From Nodosilinea sp. PGN35 (lineage in GTDB: Bacteria; Cyanobacteriota; Cyanobacteriia; Phormidesmidales; Phormidesmidaceae), in assembly GCF_029109325.1 (NCBI RefSeq), contig NZ_JAQKQJ010000024.1, positions 1 to 64,000 of the forward strand: a stretch of 64,000 nucleotides of DNA, in the 5' to 3' direction. Below, piece after piece: positions 37,542-47,510 of this stretch. Under the pieces are notes generated by a model. That model ran no database searches, was not told the origin of the DNA, and was given only the letters and a program-made list of their open reading frames with translations. Numbering within the stretch: the stretch's first letter is position 1; each line of letters opens with the position of its first letter. The position numbers and the translations under genes are program-made.

Positions 37542-38465
37542 TCAGCCCTGGGCCACCGGTTGAGCAGGCTGCTGTTGGCGGTCTTCCCACTCTTTTTGAA
37601 CCTGGTGCTGGATTTTTAGCGCCTTCCACTGGGGCAAAGCCAGATTGTGGTGTAGCCGTCGCAAGTGGTTGATTGCCCGCCTGTCCAGCACAACCGTGGA
37701 AGTGGTCTCTGCTGCATTTGTGCTTGCGGCAACATGGGTTTGATGGGCAATCAACTGTCTCACAGCAGCAGTATATCGGCTGTAAGGCTGCTGGGCCGCC
37801 GCTTGTATGTGCTTGGTGGTCTCACGGGTTAATTGCAGATGCTGTCGCAAAGCATCCAAATAAATCTGGCTAATCTCATCGAGCTGGCCGTCATTGCTCT
37901 CAAGGCAGTAGCGAACTTCATGGCGATAGTACTCCTGTCTTGCGACCTCATCATCCGCTTGGTCAGATAAAGTTTCAGGTAAAGCTAGTACAGTGCCATC
38001 AATCAATCGATTCAGCTCGCGAATTAGCCTCGGCATATCTTCATGAAAAGCTTTAGAGCTGAAGTGAAATCCATTGCGGTAGGTTAAGGCTTTTAACTCA
38101 TCGGGCAGCAGATCGGCCCGGGGCATGTCTATTCCGTCAATTAGCAAGGGCACAACCTTGGTAGCGTTGTTGGCCAGAGCCTCTTCCAGTTCTATTCTCA
38201 CCCAATCATTGGGTTCCTCCCAATTTCCCTGCCTCAAACCAAAAGAGCCAATGCTGCTCAGCCAACCTGAGGCGATCACGGGTAGAACAACGGCGCATTG
38301 ACTCAGGGTGTCCCTGATGTAGTCTCGAATATCGACGCCCTTTGGGATACTTTTTTCATCTAGAAAAATAGTCTCGCTACCGTAGGTCTCGGCCAGCTTG
38401 CTATGGATACTGCGAGTAATGGCCTGGCTGTCGCGACGGCGGTAAGAAAGAAAGATTAGCGGCAT
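37542..38465 (-). CDS. TIR-domain protein
   Basis: This is a 307-residue protein. Residues 1-150 form a bacterial TIR domain: MPLIFLSYRRRDSQAITRSI, then FLDEKSIPKGVDIRDYIRDT, VVLPVIASGWLS, and NDWVRIELEEALANNATKVV. The Glu in WVRIELE is placed like the catalytic Glu of NADase TIRs. Residues about 165-307 are helical and contain YYRHEVRYCLESNDGQLDEI and INHLRRLHHNLALPQWKALK; I recognise no domain there. The gene is divergent from a three-gene GUN4 cluster, sharing a 125-base intergenic region. NAD hydrolysis or scaffolding are both possible. Confidence 0.88.
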   Translation of the reverse strand: MPLIFLSYRRRDSQAITRSIHSKLAETYGSETIFLDEKSIPKGVDIRDYIRDTLSQCAVVLPVIASGWLSSIGSFGLRQGNWEEPNDWVRIELEEALANNATKVVPLLIDGIDMPRADLLPDELKALTYRNGFHFSSKAFHEDMPRLIRELNRLIDGTVLALPETLSDQADDEVARQEYYRHEVRYCLESNDGQLDEISQIYLDALRQHLQLTRETTKHIQAAAQQPYSRYTAAVRQLIAHQTHVAASTNAAETTSTVVLDRRAINHLRRLHHNLALPQWKALKIQHQVQKEWEDRQQQPAQPVAQG

Positions 38466-38590
38466 GGCTAATTCCTGACCTGGATTAAGCTACCCACCAT
38501 TAAAGATCAGCTTCCCAGCGATGGAGCCTTAAGTTAAGCAGCGCTGATATACTGGGCCATTGCTCATCAGCCCTATTGCCCCCAGCCAAA

Positions 38591-39652
<1,062 letters not shown>

Positions 39653-39697
39653 GGTGGCAGAGGGCCAATCTACGACTACGGCTACTTAGGGGCGTCT

Positions 39698-41275
39698 GTG
39701 AGGTGCTGCTTGGTGCAAAGCATTGCATGTTTAATCAAGGTTGTAGAAACCCAGCTCAAAAGTGATGAGGTGGTCACCGAGGTTCGCTACCTGATTGAAG
39801 ATCTCCTCGATCTTGACGGCATGAGCCAGACGCGGTTTGAGGCTATTTCAGAAATTAGAGATGTCGCTGACGTCAGGGTTGGAGTGCGGTTTGAAGCCGA
39901 TGCCGATCAGCTCAGCTCTATTTTGCGGCGGCTGCGCGATCGCCTCTACTACAACCCCATTGAAACTATTTTTCGGTTCCAAATTGCGGATCTGGATTTA
40001 CAAATTCAAACCCACCGGGCCGACGATCTCATGGGCCTCATGGCCACCGCCCAGAGTGGCGTCCTGTTTGCTCCCGAGCGCGACTACCTGGCCGAGGCCG
40101 AAACCTACAGCCGCAGCCAGGGCGAACTGTCACCCACCGAACTCGACAACCTCAACCTGCTGCGCCAGCGTTTGGGGCTGTCGGTGGAACTGGCTGAGGT
40201 GCTCAACGCTCGAGCCGCTGGCCCCTACCGCACCCATGCCGAAAAACGCCGCCACTTCGAAGAGATCACCGCCGCTGAGTTTAGCCGTCTGCGCACCCTG
40301 GATGAGGGGCTGCCCGTTGCCCCCAAAAACCTCTGGCCCCTACTGCAAGAGCTGGCCGAAAATCTAGGGCTGCCCGTCCCTGAGGCCGAGATGATTTACC
40401 ACAAGCACCAGCAGCGCTACGACGATGATGCCAACCTCAAAGCCGAGCAGCAGGCCGCTAAAATTGCCGAAGACACTCGCCTAGCGGCGGCGGCCAAGGC
40501 CGAGGGCGATCGCCAAAGCCAGGCCCAGCAGGCCCAGGAGCACCTAGACCACTACCGATCGCTGTGTCACCAGGCCATGGCCAGCAGCCTCTACCCCTCC
40601 GAGTTTGACCAGGGGCGTCTGGAGCAGGCTCGGCGGCTGCGGGGGCTATCCATCGACGAGGCGCTCACCCTTGAGGCCGCCGTGCGCGATGAGCTGTACG
40701 GTGGGCTCGAGTCTGCCGCTGGGGTAGACTACAGCCGCCTGCGCCACCTGCTGCATCAGCAGGCCTGGCACGAGGCCGACATGGAAACAGAATCGGTTCT
40801 CCTTAAGGCTCTCGATCGCGACATGCAGCCCGTCACCGCCGCCACCGTGCAGCGGCTGCCCGCCGTCGATCTCGCGACCATCGACGCCCTTTGGAGCCGC
40901 TACAGCAACCGGCGCTTTGGGTTTAAGGCTCAGCAGCTGGTGTACCGGAGTCAGCAGCAAATCCAGCAGGATGAGCGCCAGCGGTGGCTCGACTTTCAGC
41001 AGGCGCTGGGCTGGCGGGAGCCGCCATCGCTGTTCTACCGGGGGTACAGACCCTACCACGACCTGCTCTTTGACCTCAAAGCGCCCCCGGGCCATCTGCC
41101 CACCTGGCGCTGGTGCTGCCTTAGCCTGAGCGATCGCTACCGCCTCAGCCCTGAGCTTATGGCCGCCGTCACCCAGCACCTCAACGACTGCCTGCCCCTC
41201 GATCCAGCGGCGATGCCTGCCCCTGACTCCGCCGCCCCCACTGTCATCGACGGAGGGCCGACCCTTGCTGTCTAG
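39698..41275 (+). CDS. Repeat protein with C-terminal GUN4 domain
   Basis: The product has 525 residues, with GTG at 39698 as the nominal start (uncertain; no good ribosome site). The N-terminal 325 residues repeat the architecture of the preceding protein: YLAEAETYSRSQGELSPTEL, LLRQRLGLSVELAEVLNARA, AGPYRTHAEKRRHFEEITAA, then a coiled coil. Residues about 345-375 (DYSRLRHLLHQQAWHEADME) match the helical pre-GUN4 repeat. Residues 385-505 form the GUN4 domain: LPAVDLATIDALWSRYSNRR, FGFKAQQLVYRSQQQIQQDE and LFDLKAPPGHLPTWRW. GUN4 domains bind porphyrins; in stand-alone Gun4 they activate Mg-chelatase, but in multidomain proteins the role is unknown. Confidence 0.85.
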   Translation: MRCCLVQSIACLIKVVETQLKSDEVVTEVRYLIEDLLDLDGMSQTRFEAISEIRDVADVRVGVRFEADADQLSSILRRLRDRLYYNPIETIFRFQIADLDLQIQTHRADDLMGLMATAQSGVLFAPERDYLAEAETYSRSQGELSPTELDNLNLLRQRLGLSVELAEVLNARAAGPYRTHAEKRRHFEEITAAEFSRLRTLDEGLPVAPKNLWPLLQELAENLGLPVPEAEMIYHKHQQRYDDDANLKAEQQAAKIAEDTRLAAAAKAEGDRQSQAQQAQEHLDHYRSLCHQAMASSLYPSEFDQGRLEQARRLRGLSIDEALTLEAAVRDELYGGLESAAGVDYSRLRHLLHQQAWHEADMETESVLLKALDRDMQPVTAATVQRLPAVDLATIDALWSRYSNRRFGFKAQQLVYRSQQQIQQDERQRWLDFQQALGWREPPSLFYRGYRPYHDLLFDLKAPPGHLPTWRWCCLSLSDRYRLSPELMAAVTQHLNDCLPLDPAAMPAPDSAAPTVIDGGPTLAV

Positions 41276-41879
41276 CGGATTCACCAGCAGGCTGGACGAA
41301 GGCCTCAGCGAACTCAGCCTGCTGCTCAATGAAGCAGACTGGGAGGAGGCCGATCGGCTGACGGCACAGCTGCTGTTGGACGCGGTGGTTCAACGCCAGC
41401 AAGACGAAGCAGCCCTGCTCGGGGCAGAGCCCGCCCCCCGCCCCCACCTGACCACCGAGGCCCTGTCCACGCTCCCCTGCCCGCTGCTACACGCCCTTGA
41501 CGATCGCTGGCAAAGGGCCAGCGGCGGGCACTTTGGCTTTTCGGCCCAGCTTCAGATCTACGCCGCCGTTCTAGAAACCATCGACTTTGACCCGGCCCTG
41601 CGCAATTGGTCTACCCCCCACCCCTTTTTTGAAGAGGTGGGATGGCTGATGCTGATGCCGCTGCGACCCGTGGGGTTCCTGCGGTTTTATAACTGGCTGG
41701 ACTTTGATCTCGAAGCCCCCATGGGTCATCTGCCGGCCCTGTGGTATTGGCGGGTGCCGCGCATTACGTCGCTGCAAATGGGCGGGTTTTTAACCGGCCA
41801 GGGAGGGTGCTTTGGCGATCTGGCCCGACTTGACGCCATGATGCTGCGGCTGTCGCGCTGCCACCAGCTCGGCGGCTAA
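41265..41879 (+). CDS. Stand-alone GUN4-domain protein, divergent
   Basis: This 204-residue product starts at TTG 41265, overlapping the previous gene by 11 bases, so the two are probably translationally coupled. Residues 5-30 (RLDEGLSELSLLLNEADWEE) are the pre-GUN4 helical pair. Residues 65-185 are a degenerate GUN4 domain: LDDRWQRASGGHFGFSAQLQ, FFEEVGWLMLMPLRPVGFLR and FDLEAPMGHLPALWYWRVPR. It lacks some residues of photosynthetic Gun4, so a signalling rather than chlorophyll-synthesis role is more likely. It is the last gene of the cluster. Confidence 0.82.
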   Translation: MLSSGFTSRLDEGLSELSLLLNEADWEEADRLTAQLLLDAVVQRQQDEAALLGAEPAPRPHLTTEALSTLPCPLLHALDDRWQRASGGHFGFSAQLQIYAAVLETIDFDPALRNWSTPHPFFEEVGWLMLMPLRPVGFLRFYNWLDFDLEAPMGHLPALWYWRVPRITSLQMGGFLTGQGGCFGDLARLDAMMLRLSRCHQLGG

Positions 41880-41926
41880 GGAGATTTCTAAAAAATAAGA
41901 TCCCCGCTTTATCTAGCGACTCTATG

Positions 41927-41959
41927 TTTAAAGAACCCAGATTTTAAAGAACCCAGATA
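41927..41959. repeat. Short tandem duplication
   Basis: TTTAAAGAACCCAGAT occurs twice, separated by a single base. It lies in the gene-free stretch 41880-42146 downstream of the GUN4 cluster. That stretch also has a copy of the GGGTGGGCACTG-TCCACC palindrome at 42061-42078 (related copy at 47281-47302). Confidence 0.8.
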
Positions 41960-42146
41960 GAAGGACGAAAAATGAAGGAAACTCCCACCTGGCTTGAATT
42001 GTGGCCTTTTGGGCTGTCCTAATCTGAACTTCACCTGCTATAGCGACTCTAGCCACCGCAGGGTGGGCACTGTCCACCGTTAGAGAGCAAGTTTTTCAGC
42101 AATTGCCCACAGTCAGAAGCACCGTGGATAGATTCAATCGATGGCG

Positions 42147-43232
42147 TTAGTCCAACGGGGTGAGCTGCCGGGGCTGAACCTGGATGGTGACCTCGGCCAG
42201 GTAGGGCAGCTGCTGGTGCAGGTGAGTTCTGAGGCGGGAGGCGATCGCCTCCCCCGCCGCCACCGACAGCCCCGGCTCCACTGCCAGACTGACCTCGCCG
42301 TACAGGCGATGGCCCAACCAGCGCGCTTTGACCGCCGTCACCGCAGCGGCGGCATCCTCTACCCCATGGTCTACTTCGTGGCGCAGGCGATCGAGCATTT
42401 CGGGCTCTACCCCGTCCAGCAGACGGGTAAACACCGTCTGGGTCGATTGCCACACCACCCGCAGCAGCACCAGGGTAATGACCAATCCCATCGCCGGGTC
42501 GGCCCAGGGAAAACCCAGCCCCACCCCTACGGCGCTCACCAGCACCGCCAGGCTCACCAGCCCGTCGGCCCGCGCGTGTAGCCCATCGGCCACCAGGGCA
42601 GCGCTGTTGATCTCACGCCCTACCCGCAGCCGAAACAAAGCCACCACTTCGTTGCCAATAAAGCCAATTACCGCCGCCGCCGCCAGTGCCCCCAGGTGAT
42701 CCAGAGGTTGAGGCTGGCTCAGCCGCTCCAGAGATTCGTACCCCGTAACCAAGGCGCTGACAAAAATCACCGCCACGATCGCCACTCCAGCCAGATCCTC
42801 CGACCGGCCATAGCCGTAGGCGAAGCGGGGGGAAGGTTTAGCACGAGCCAGCAAAAACGCCACCCCCAAAGGCACCGAGGTCATGGCATCGCCCACGTTG
42901 TGAATTAGATCGGCCATTAGGGCAACGCTGCCCGAGAGGGCAAAGACAACCGCCTGGGCAACAGCCGTCAGGGCCAGCCCCACAAACGACCATTTCACCG
43001 CCCACAACCCCCGCTCCGAGGCGGCGATCTCAGGGTCTACAGCGCCATGGGTGTGTCCGTGCCCGTAAGCATGCCCAGGGCCATGATGGTGCTCGTGTCC
43101 ATGGGCATGACCGTAGCTGTGGGGATGGTCGGGTTCGACCGTGGTCATCAGGGCGATTTCCCCAGGAATCGCTTCGCGAAGCGATTCCTCGATCGCATCA
43201 GGGTTAGGCATTTGAGAAGCCGGGTCAGGCAT
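42147..43232 (-). CDS. Cation diffusion facilitator family exporter
   Basis: The ATG at 43232 gives 361 residues; a TTG three codons upstream is less likely. The N-terminus has a His-rich metal-binding stretch (HPHSYGHAHGHEHHHGPGHA). Six membrane helices follow. VALMADLIHNVGDAMTSVPL (helix 2) and ALVADGLHARADGLVSLAVL (helix 5) carry the HxxxD/HxxxD metal-site residues, consistent with Zn2+/Co2+ export by proton antiport. The C-terminal cytosolic domain is intact. A perfect 26-bp palindrome lies inside the N-terminal coding region. Confidence 0.93.
   Translation of the reverse strand: MPDPASQMPNPDAIEESLREAIPGEIALMTTVEPDHPHSYGHAHGHEHHHGPGHAYGHGHTHGAVDPEIAASERGLWAVKWSFVGLALTAVAQAVVFALSGSVALMADLIHNVGDAMTSVPLGVAFLLARAKPSPRFAYGYGRSEDLAGVAIVAVIFVSALVTGYESLERLSQPQPLDHLGALAAAAVIGFIGNEVVALFRLRVGREINSAALVADGLHARADGLVSLAVLVSAVGVGLGFPWADPAMGLVITLVLLRVVWQSTQTVFTRLLDGVEPEMLDRLRHEVDHGVEDAAAAVTAVKARWLGHRLYGEVSLAVEPGLSVAAGEAIASRLRTHLHQQLPYLAEVTIQVQPRQLTPLD
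43164..43189. repeat. 26-bp perfect palindrome inside the CDF exporter gene
   Basis: The sequence is AGGAATCGCTTCG followed by its exact reverse complement. It encodes the residues around ESLREAIP near the N-terminus of the exporter. Palindromes of this TCGCTTCGCGAAGCGA type are dispersed in cyanobacterial genomes, mostly between genes. Confidence 0.9.
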
Positions 43233-43348
43233 AGGGAGCAACAGCGCTACTGAAGCGTTATGGTACCTGCTTAAAACCGAGTCTTGCTAGCGCAAGGCCG
43301 CAGACTTCAGCCTAATCTGTCAGCAAAAATTCTGCTTTAAACGACAAA

Positions 43349-43377
43349 GTCGGGGAGGCAGGTTATGCCTCCCCGAC
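43349..43377 (-). terminator. Strong hairpin terminator downstream of dps
   Basis: GTCGGGGAGGCA and TGCCTCCCCGAC pair perfectly over twelve bases with a five-base loop, followed on the minus strand by TTTGTCGTTT. It lies 34 bases beyond the dps stop. Confidence 0.85.
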
Positions 43378-43410
43378 CGCTAGCTAGCCCTGTATTAAAG
43401 GACTACGGCA

Positions 43411-43941
43411 TTAACCGCGGTCGGACTTCTTCACCAGGTGGGCCTCCAGGAACCACAGACGCATGTCAATGGTGCGAGAGATCTCGGTGTAAAGGTCGGC
43501 GGTGTCGGCGTCGCCCAGCTCATCGGTGGTGTCGATAGCTTCGCGCACGTGCTTGCCGTAGGCGGCAAAGCGCTCAGCCAGAGCCTCAACGTGCTCAGCC
43601 CCCTCTACGGCATCGATGGGGTACTCGGGCAAAATCGACTCGCGGGCGGCAGTGCGGGCGGTGCCTAGGGCGGTGCCCCCGAGGGCGGTAACGCGCTCGG
43701 CCACCATATCGACGTACCCTTCTAGCTCGCCCGCCAGTTCGTCAAACAGCTCGTGCAGCTGGTAGAAATCCATGCCCTTGACGTTCCAGTGGGCCTGCTT
43801 CGTCTGGGTCTTGAGGTCGAGGGTAGCGGCCAGGGTTTGATTGAGAACGTCACAAACCTGCGATCGCACCTCAGCCGACATATCGATGCGGGTGGGATAA
43901 AACCCGCGCTTAGTCTTTGTTTTTTCAGCGGTTGCAACCAT
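43411..43941 (-). CDS. dps: Dps-family ferritin-like protein
   Basis: The ATG at 43941 has AGAGAGG upstream and gives 176 residues. LDLKTQTKQAHWNVKGMDFY, then LHELFDELAGELEGYVDMVA contain the His, Asp and Glu residues of the intersubunit ferroxidase site. ERVTALGGTALGTARTAARE and DTADLYTEISRTIDMRLWFL complete the four-helix bundle. Twelve subunits form a cage that oxidises Fe2+ with hydrogen peroxide and protects DNA. The basic N-terminal tail (KTKTKRGFYPTR) could contact DNA. It is monocistronic with its own terminator. Confidence 0.95.
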   Translation of the reverse strand: MVATAEKTKTKRGFYPTRIDMSAEVRSQVCDVLNQTLAATLDLKTQTKQAHWNVKGMDFYQLHELFDELAGELEGYVDMVAERVTALGGTALGTARTAARESILPEYPIDAVEGAEHVEALAERFAAYGKHVREAIDTTDELGDADTADLYTEISRTIDMRLWFLEAHLVKKSDRG

Positions 43942-44268
43942 AGGGCCTCTCTTTATTTCTGTCAATCGAATGGGTAACCAAACAAACCGGTACTCTTGCC
44001 ATCGGGCCTAGCCCTCAAATCGTACCACTAGGGCCCAGGCTCTCTTAAATCATACTCGTTATGACTTCGACTTGCAACCTCGCCCTCGGAGTGATGGTCA
44101 CCGAGGGCTTGAGCCGAGCTGAGGCCCAGAGCCACCAATTGCTGGGGCATGCCGAGCTCTGTAGACAGCAGAACACACCCTAACTGTATCGCTGCGATCG
44201 CGCCGTAGCCTATATCTTGGGGCAGAGTCGGTGCGTTCGCCAGAGCCAAGCAGGCGGTGCGGCGGGCG

Positions 44269-44439
44269 TTACTGACCAAACTCCAGCCGCACCTGTTCGA
44301 CCAGATCTGCCGTTACCGCCTCGGCCTCGGCGGCGCGGGCCACATCTTCAATGCGCTTGCGGGCCTGGGCACGCACAAAAAACGGAATATTTTTCAGCTT
44401 GGCCTGGGCGTCAGCCGTCCAGGGAAGACCGTTAACCAT
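44269..44439 (-). CDS. PCP-reductase family small protein
   Basis: This is a 56-residue reading frame. It begins MVNGLPWTADAQAKLKNIPF and continues FVRAQARKRIEDVARAAEAE and AVTADLVEQVRLEFGQ. WTxxAxxxLxxIPFFVRxxARKxIE is the pattern of the PCP_red domain, also found at the C-terminus of the dark protochlorophyllide reductase subunit ChlB. Stand-alone forms are conserved in cyanobacteria; their function is unknown. The start ATG is clear. Nothing else was found in 44440-44738, which should hold the sigC promoter. Confidence 0.88.
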   Translation of the reverse strand: MVNGLPWTADAQAKLKNIPFFVRAQARKRIEDVARAAEAEAVTADLVEQVRLEFGQ

Positions 44440-44738
44440 TAGCGAAGTCTGCTCCCAATTGCAACGAATGCCCCAATCTTATCCGTCGCTTCGGGGTCAA
44501 TGTAAGGTTTTTGCCAAGGTGTAACGTTCCATCGGGAATTACCCCGGCAGACAGCGTAGATTACGGTGTCGGCTAGCCATTGCTTACCCGAGCCCCCCGT
44601 AGAGGGTCGCCCCCAAAGCGCCCCCCAACCCCCGGAACTCCAGCCACTGTTCTAAAGTCCTGGCGGGTTGGGAATACTGATACCAGGTTGGCAAATGGCC
44701 CGTCGGCACAAGTTTAGTACACGTTACTAGAGAACGTC

Positions 44739-46001
44739 ATGGTAGCAACACCCCACTACAGCAGCAACAAAGCCTCCGCCCGGCCCGATCGCGAGTTAGA
44801 TCTCCCCAGCCTGGGAGACGAGGATGAGGGGGCATCGCTGGCGCTCCAGGGCTTTCCCGCTGCCGATAGCGACGAGGGCGACTTTGAGGCCGACGCCGCC
44901 GAGGTGCTCAAGGGGCGTCGCACCACTGACCTGGTGCGCCTCTACCTGCAAGAAATCGGCCGAGTACGGCTGCTAGAGCGCCACGAAGAAGTCTCTGAGG
45001 CCCAGTGCGTACAGAGCTACATGCAGCTCTTGGCCGATCTGACCCAGGCCGCCGAAGACCACGGCGGCATTCTGGCCACCTACAGCAAGCTGCTGCAAAC
45101 CCGCGATCGCCTCTCGTCGCAGCTGGGCTATCGCCCCTCCCTGGAGCGCTGGGCCACCGAAGCCGAAGTGCCCATTGCTGACCTCAAGCCCACCCTGGCC
45201 GAGGGCAAGCGGGCCTGGGCGGCCCTCAGCAATCTGACGGTGACCGAGCTGGAGACGGCCATTGCCGAGGGGGTGCGCGCCAAAGAGCACATGATCAAGG
45301 CCAACCTGCGCCTGGTGGTGTCGGTGGCCAAAAAGTACCAAAACCGAGGCCTGGAGCTGCTCGACCTGATTCAGGAGGGCACCCTGGGCCTGGAGCGGGC
45401 CGTCGAAAAGTTTGACCCTACCAAGGGCTACCGGTTTAGCACCTACGCCTACTGGTGGATTCGCCAGGGCATTACCCGGGCGATCGCCACCCAGAGCCGC
45501 ACCATTCGCCTGCCCGTCCACATCACCGAGAAGCTCAACAAAATCAAAAAGGCCCAGCGCAAGCTCTCCCAGGAAAAAGGCCGCACTCCCTCGGTCGAAG
45601 ATATCGCCCGCGAACTCGACATGACCGCCGCTCAGGTGCGTGAGGTGCTGCTGCGCGTTCCCCGCGCCGTCTCCCTCGAAACCAAGGTGGGCAAAGACCG
45701 CGACACCGAGCTGGGCGACCTGCTCGAAACCGACTGCATGTCACCCGAAGACATGCTGATTCGCGAGTCGCTGCGCCGCGACCTGCAACAGCTGATGGCC
45801 GACCTCACCACCCGTGAACAAGACGTAATCAATATGCGCTTTGGCCTCGGCGACGGCACCCCCTACTCCCTGGCGGAGATTGGCCGCGCCCTAGAGCTGT
45901 CCCGCGAGCGCGTGCGCCAGATCGAGTCGAAGGCGCTGCAAAAGCTGCGCCAGCCCAAGCGCCGTAACCGTGTCCGCGACTACCTTGAAGCGCTGAGCTA
46001 G
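44739..46001 (+). CDS. sigC: Group 2 RNA polymerase sigma factor, SigC type
   Basis: This 420-residue protein has region 1.2 as TTDLVRLYLQEIGRVRLLER. Region 2 is HMIKANLRLVVSVAKKYQNR through LLDLIQEGTLGLERAVEKFD, GYRFSTYAYWWIRQGITRAI and TIRLPVHITEKLNKIKKAQR. Region 3 is GRTPSVEDIARELDMTAAQV. Region 4 is TREQDVINMRFGLGDGTPYS, ending ELSRERVRQIESKALQKLRQ. The insertion between 1.2 and 2 (about 95-180) and the C-terminal RRNRVRDYLEALS fit cyanobacterial SigC, a non-essential sigma-70 relative used in stress and stationary phase. The assignment among group 2 paralogues rests on memory of the family. Confidence 0.9.
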   Translation: MVATPHYSSNKASARPDRELDLPSLGDEDEGASLALQGFPAADSDEGDFEADAAEVLKGRRTTDLVRLYLQEIGRVRLLERHEEVSEAQCVQSYMQLLADLTQAAEDHGGILATYSKLLQTRDRLSSQLGYRPSLERWATEAEVPIADLKPTLAEGKRAWAALSNLTVTELETAIAEGVRAKEHMIKANLRLVVSVAKKYQNRGLELLDLIQEGTLGLERAVEKFDPTKGYRFSTYAYWWIRQGITRAIATQSRTIRLPVHITEKLNKIKKAQRKLSQEKGRTPSVEDIARELDMTAAQVREVLLRVPRAVSLETKVGKDRDTELGDLLETDCMSPEDMLIRESLRRDLQQLMADLTTREQDVINMRFGLGDGTPYSLAEIGRALELSRERVRQIESKALQKLRQPKRRNRVRDYLEALS

Positions 46002-47227
46002 TTTTGCTCCAGTCGTACGGGGGTAGTACCCTCGCGCAGCGGTCGCTGCTGCTGCACCCACACCCGCTCCACCAGGGAGCCAACCACTGGCGCAAGCAAA
46101 CTCAGCCCCTGACGCAGGAGGCTAGAACGGCGCAGCAACTCCCCCCGATGGGCCTCGTGGCTCTGGAGCTTTTGGGCCTGAATGACCTCAGGCTCTCGCT
46201 CAGCCTGGATGCGCGCCAGAATCCGGTCGACAACCGCTGGATCGAGGGCAGGGCCGGACGGGTTTAGCGCGGGCACCAGGTGATTGACGGCAACCATCAC
46301 GTCTCGCAGCGCCAGGTTGATACCCTGGGCCCGCACAGGCGACATCGGATGAGCCGCATCGCCCAGCAGCAGCAGCCCAGGGCGGTGCCAGCGATCGCAG
46401 CGGCCCACCAAAACCGAAAGCCGTACCGGCGGCGACAGGCGATCGCCCAGGGCGCGAAAGTGAGCCGTCAGCGGGGGCGGCACCAGGTCGGCGAAGGTGG
46501 CCGACCAGCCTTTTTGCTCGGTGGGTTCGTCGGGGGCGATCGCCCAGGCCAGGTGCATTTTGCCCGCCTCAGCGCCGTGGAAGAGACTAAAGACCCGGCC
46601 CCGCTTCACCACAGTACAGAAGCGGTTGTCGGTGTCATACCCCGGCGGGGCGGGCAGCTTAAACCACAGCACGTCAATACTTTTGGGCTGGGTATCTAGG
46701 ATCAGCCCGGCTTTTTGGCGAATCACGGAGGCGCGGCCATCGGAGCCGATCACCAGGTCAGTCGCTAGGGTGCGGCCATCGGCAAGCCGGATGCCGGTGA
46801 CGCGGTTACCGTCGGCAGAGGGCTGGTCAGGGTTCTGCCACAGCAAATCCTTAACCGCCGTTCCGGCTATCCACTCAAACCTGGGTTCGCGCTGGGCAGC
46901 CTGCACCAGGGCTTCTAGCAGCGGCGGTTGGGAGACTAGGGTGCAGGGGCGGGCTGAGCCCAGGGGCTCGTCGGCCCGAAACAGGCGGCGATCGTTGAGC
47001 CAAAATTCCCAGGCGCTGAGGGGGCGGTGGGGGATGGTCTTGAGCAGGGAGTCTAGACCCATCTGGCTGAGGGCGTCGAGACCGCTGGGCATCAGCGCCT
47101 CGCCCCGAAACTGGCGCTGAAAGTCGCGGGCGGCTTCGATCAGGGTGACAGGGATGCCTTGCCGAGCCAATAGGAGGGCCAGGGCGGCTCCGGTGGGGCC
47201 AGCACCGACGATCGCAACTTTGGGCAT
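45998..47227 (-). CDS. FAD-dependent monooxygenase (UbiH/PHBH-like)
   Basis: This 409-residue flavoprotein begins MPKVAIVGAGPTGAALALLL, a GxGxxG dinucleotide site. The DG motif is LVIGSDGRASVIRQ, and the second FAD motif is LLLGDAAHPMSPVRAQGINL. It is a member of the aromatic-hydroxylase superfamily; the substrate is unknown. It is convergent with sigC and overlaps its stop by four bases. The C-terminal 50 residues are helical and basic. The 283 bases upstream hold palindromic repeats but no gene. Confidence 0.9.
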   Translation of the reverse strand: MPKVAIVGAGPTGAALALLLARQGIPVTLIEAARDFQRQFRGEALMPSGLDALSQMGLDSLLKTIPHRPLSAWEFWLNDRRLFRADEPLGSARPCTLVSQPPLLEALVQAAQREPRFEWIAGTAVKDLLWQNPDQPSADGNRVTGIRLADGRTLATDLVIGSDGRASVIRQKAGLILDTQPKSIDVLWFKLPAPPGYDTDNRFCTVVKRGRVFSLFHGAEAGKMHLAWAIAPDEPTEQKGWSATFADLVPPPLTAHFRALGDRLSPPVRLSVLVGRCDRWHRPGLLLLGDAAHPMSPVRAQGINLALRDVMVAVNHLVPALNPSGPALDPAVVDRILARIQAEREPEVIQAQKLQSHEAHRGELLRRSSLLRQGLSLLAPVVGSLVERVWVQQQRPLREGTTPVRLEQN

Positions 47228-47280
47228 GGATCAATAATTTTGGGTGAGCTTTCGTTCAGAATAACCCTCGGCAGCGAGCC

Positions 47281-47371
47281 GTAGGGTGGGCACTGCCCCA
47301 CCATTAACTTGGGTGAAAACAGACAGAGACACAGCATCAAAGCGTAGGGTGCACTGCTGCGCGAGTGCACC
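47281..47371. repeat. Two palindromic dispersed repeats upstream of the monooxygenase
   Basis: GTAGGGTGGGCACTGCCCCA with CC closes on itself at 47281-47302; a relative is at 42061-42078. GTAGGGTGCACTGCTGCGCG and its inverted end AGTGCACC span 47344-47371; a relative is at 17216-17270. The stretch 47228-47510 has no gene. Confidence 0.7.
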
Positions 47372-47510
47372 ATCAACAGAGATGTAGGGCTGGGGTTTGG
47401 GGCATGTTTCTGCCTGTTTCAACACCGCCTGTAGGGGTAAACGGTCGTTTGCGCTAAACCAACTCATGCCTCAAACCAGCAACACCCAAAATCCAAAATC
47501 CAAAATCGCC

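Noticed and set aside
44028..44279. 83-codon reverse frame after the PCP-reductase gene
   Set aside because: It starts at a TTG inside that gene, has no recognisable motif or ribosome site, and its composition is not gene-like.
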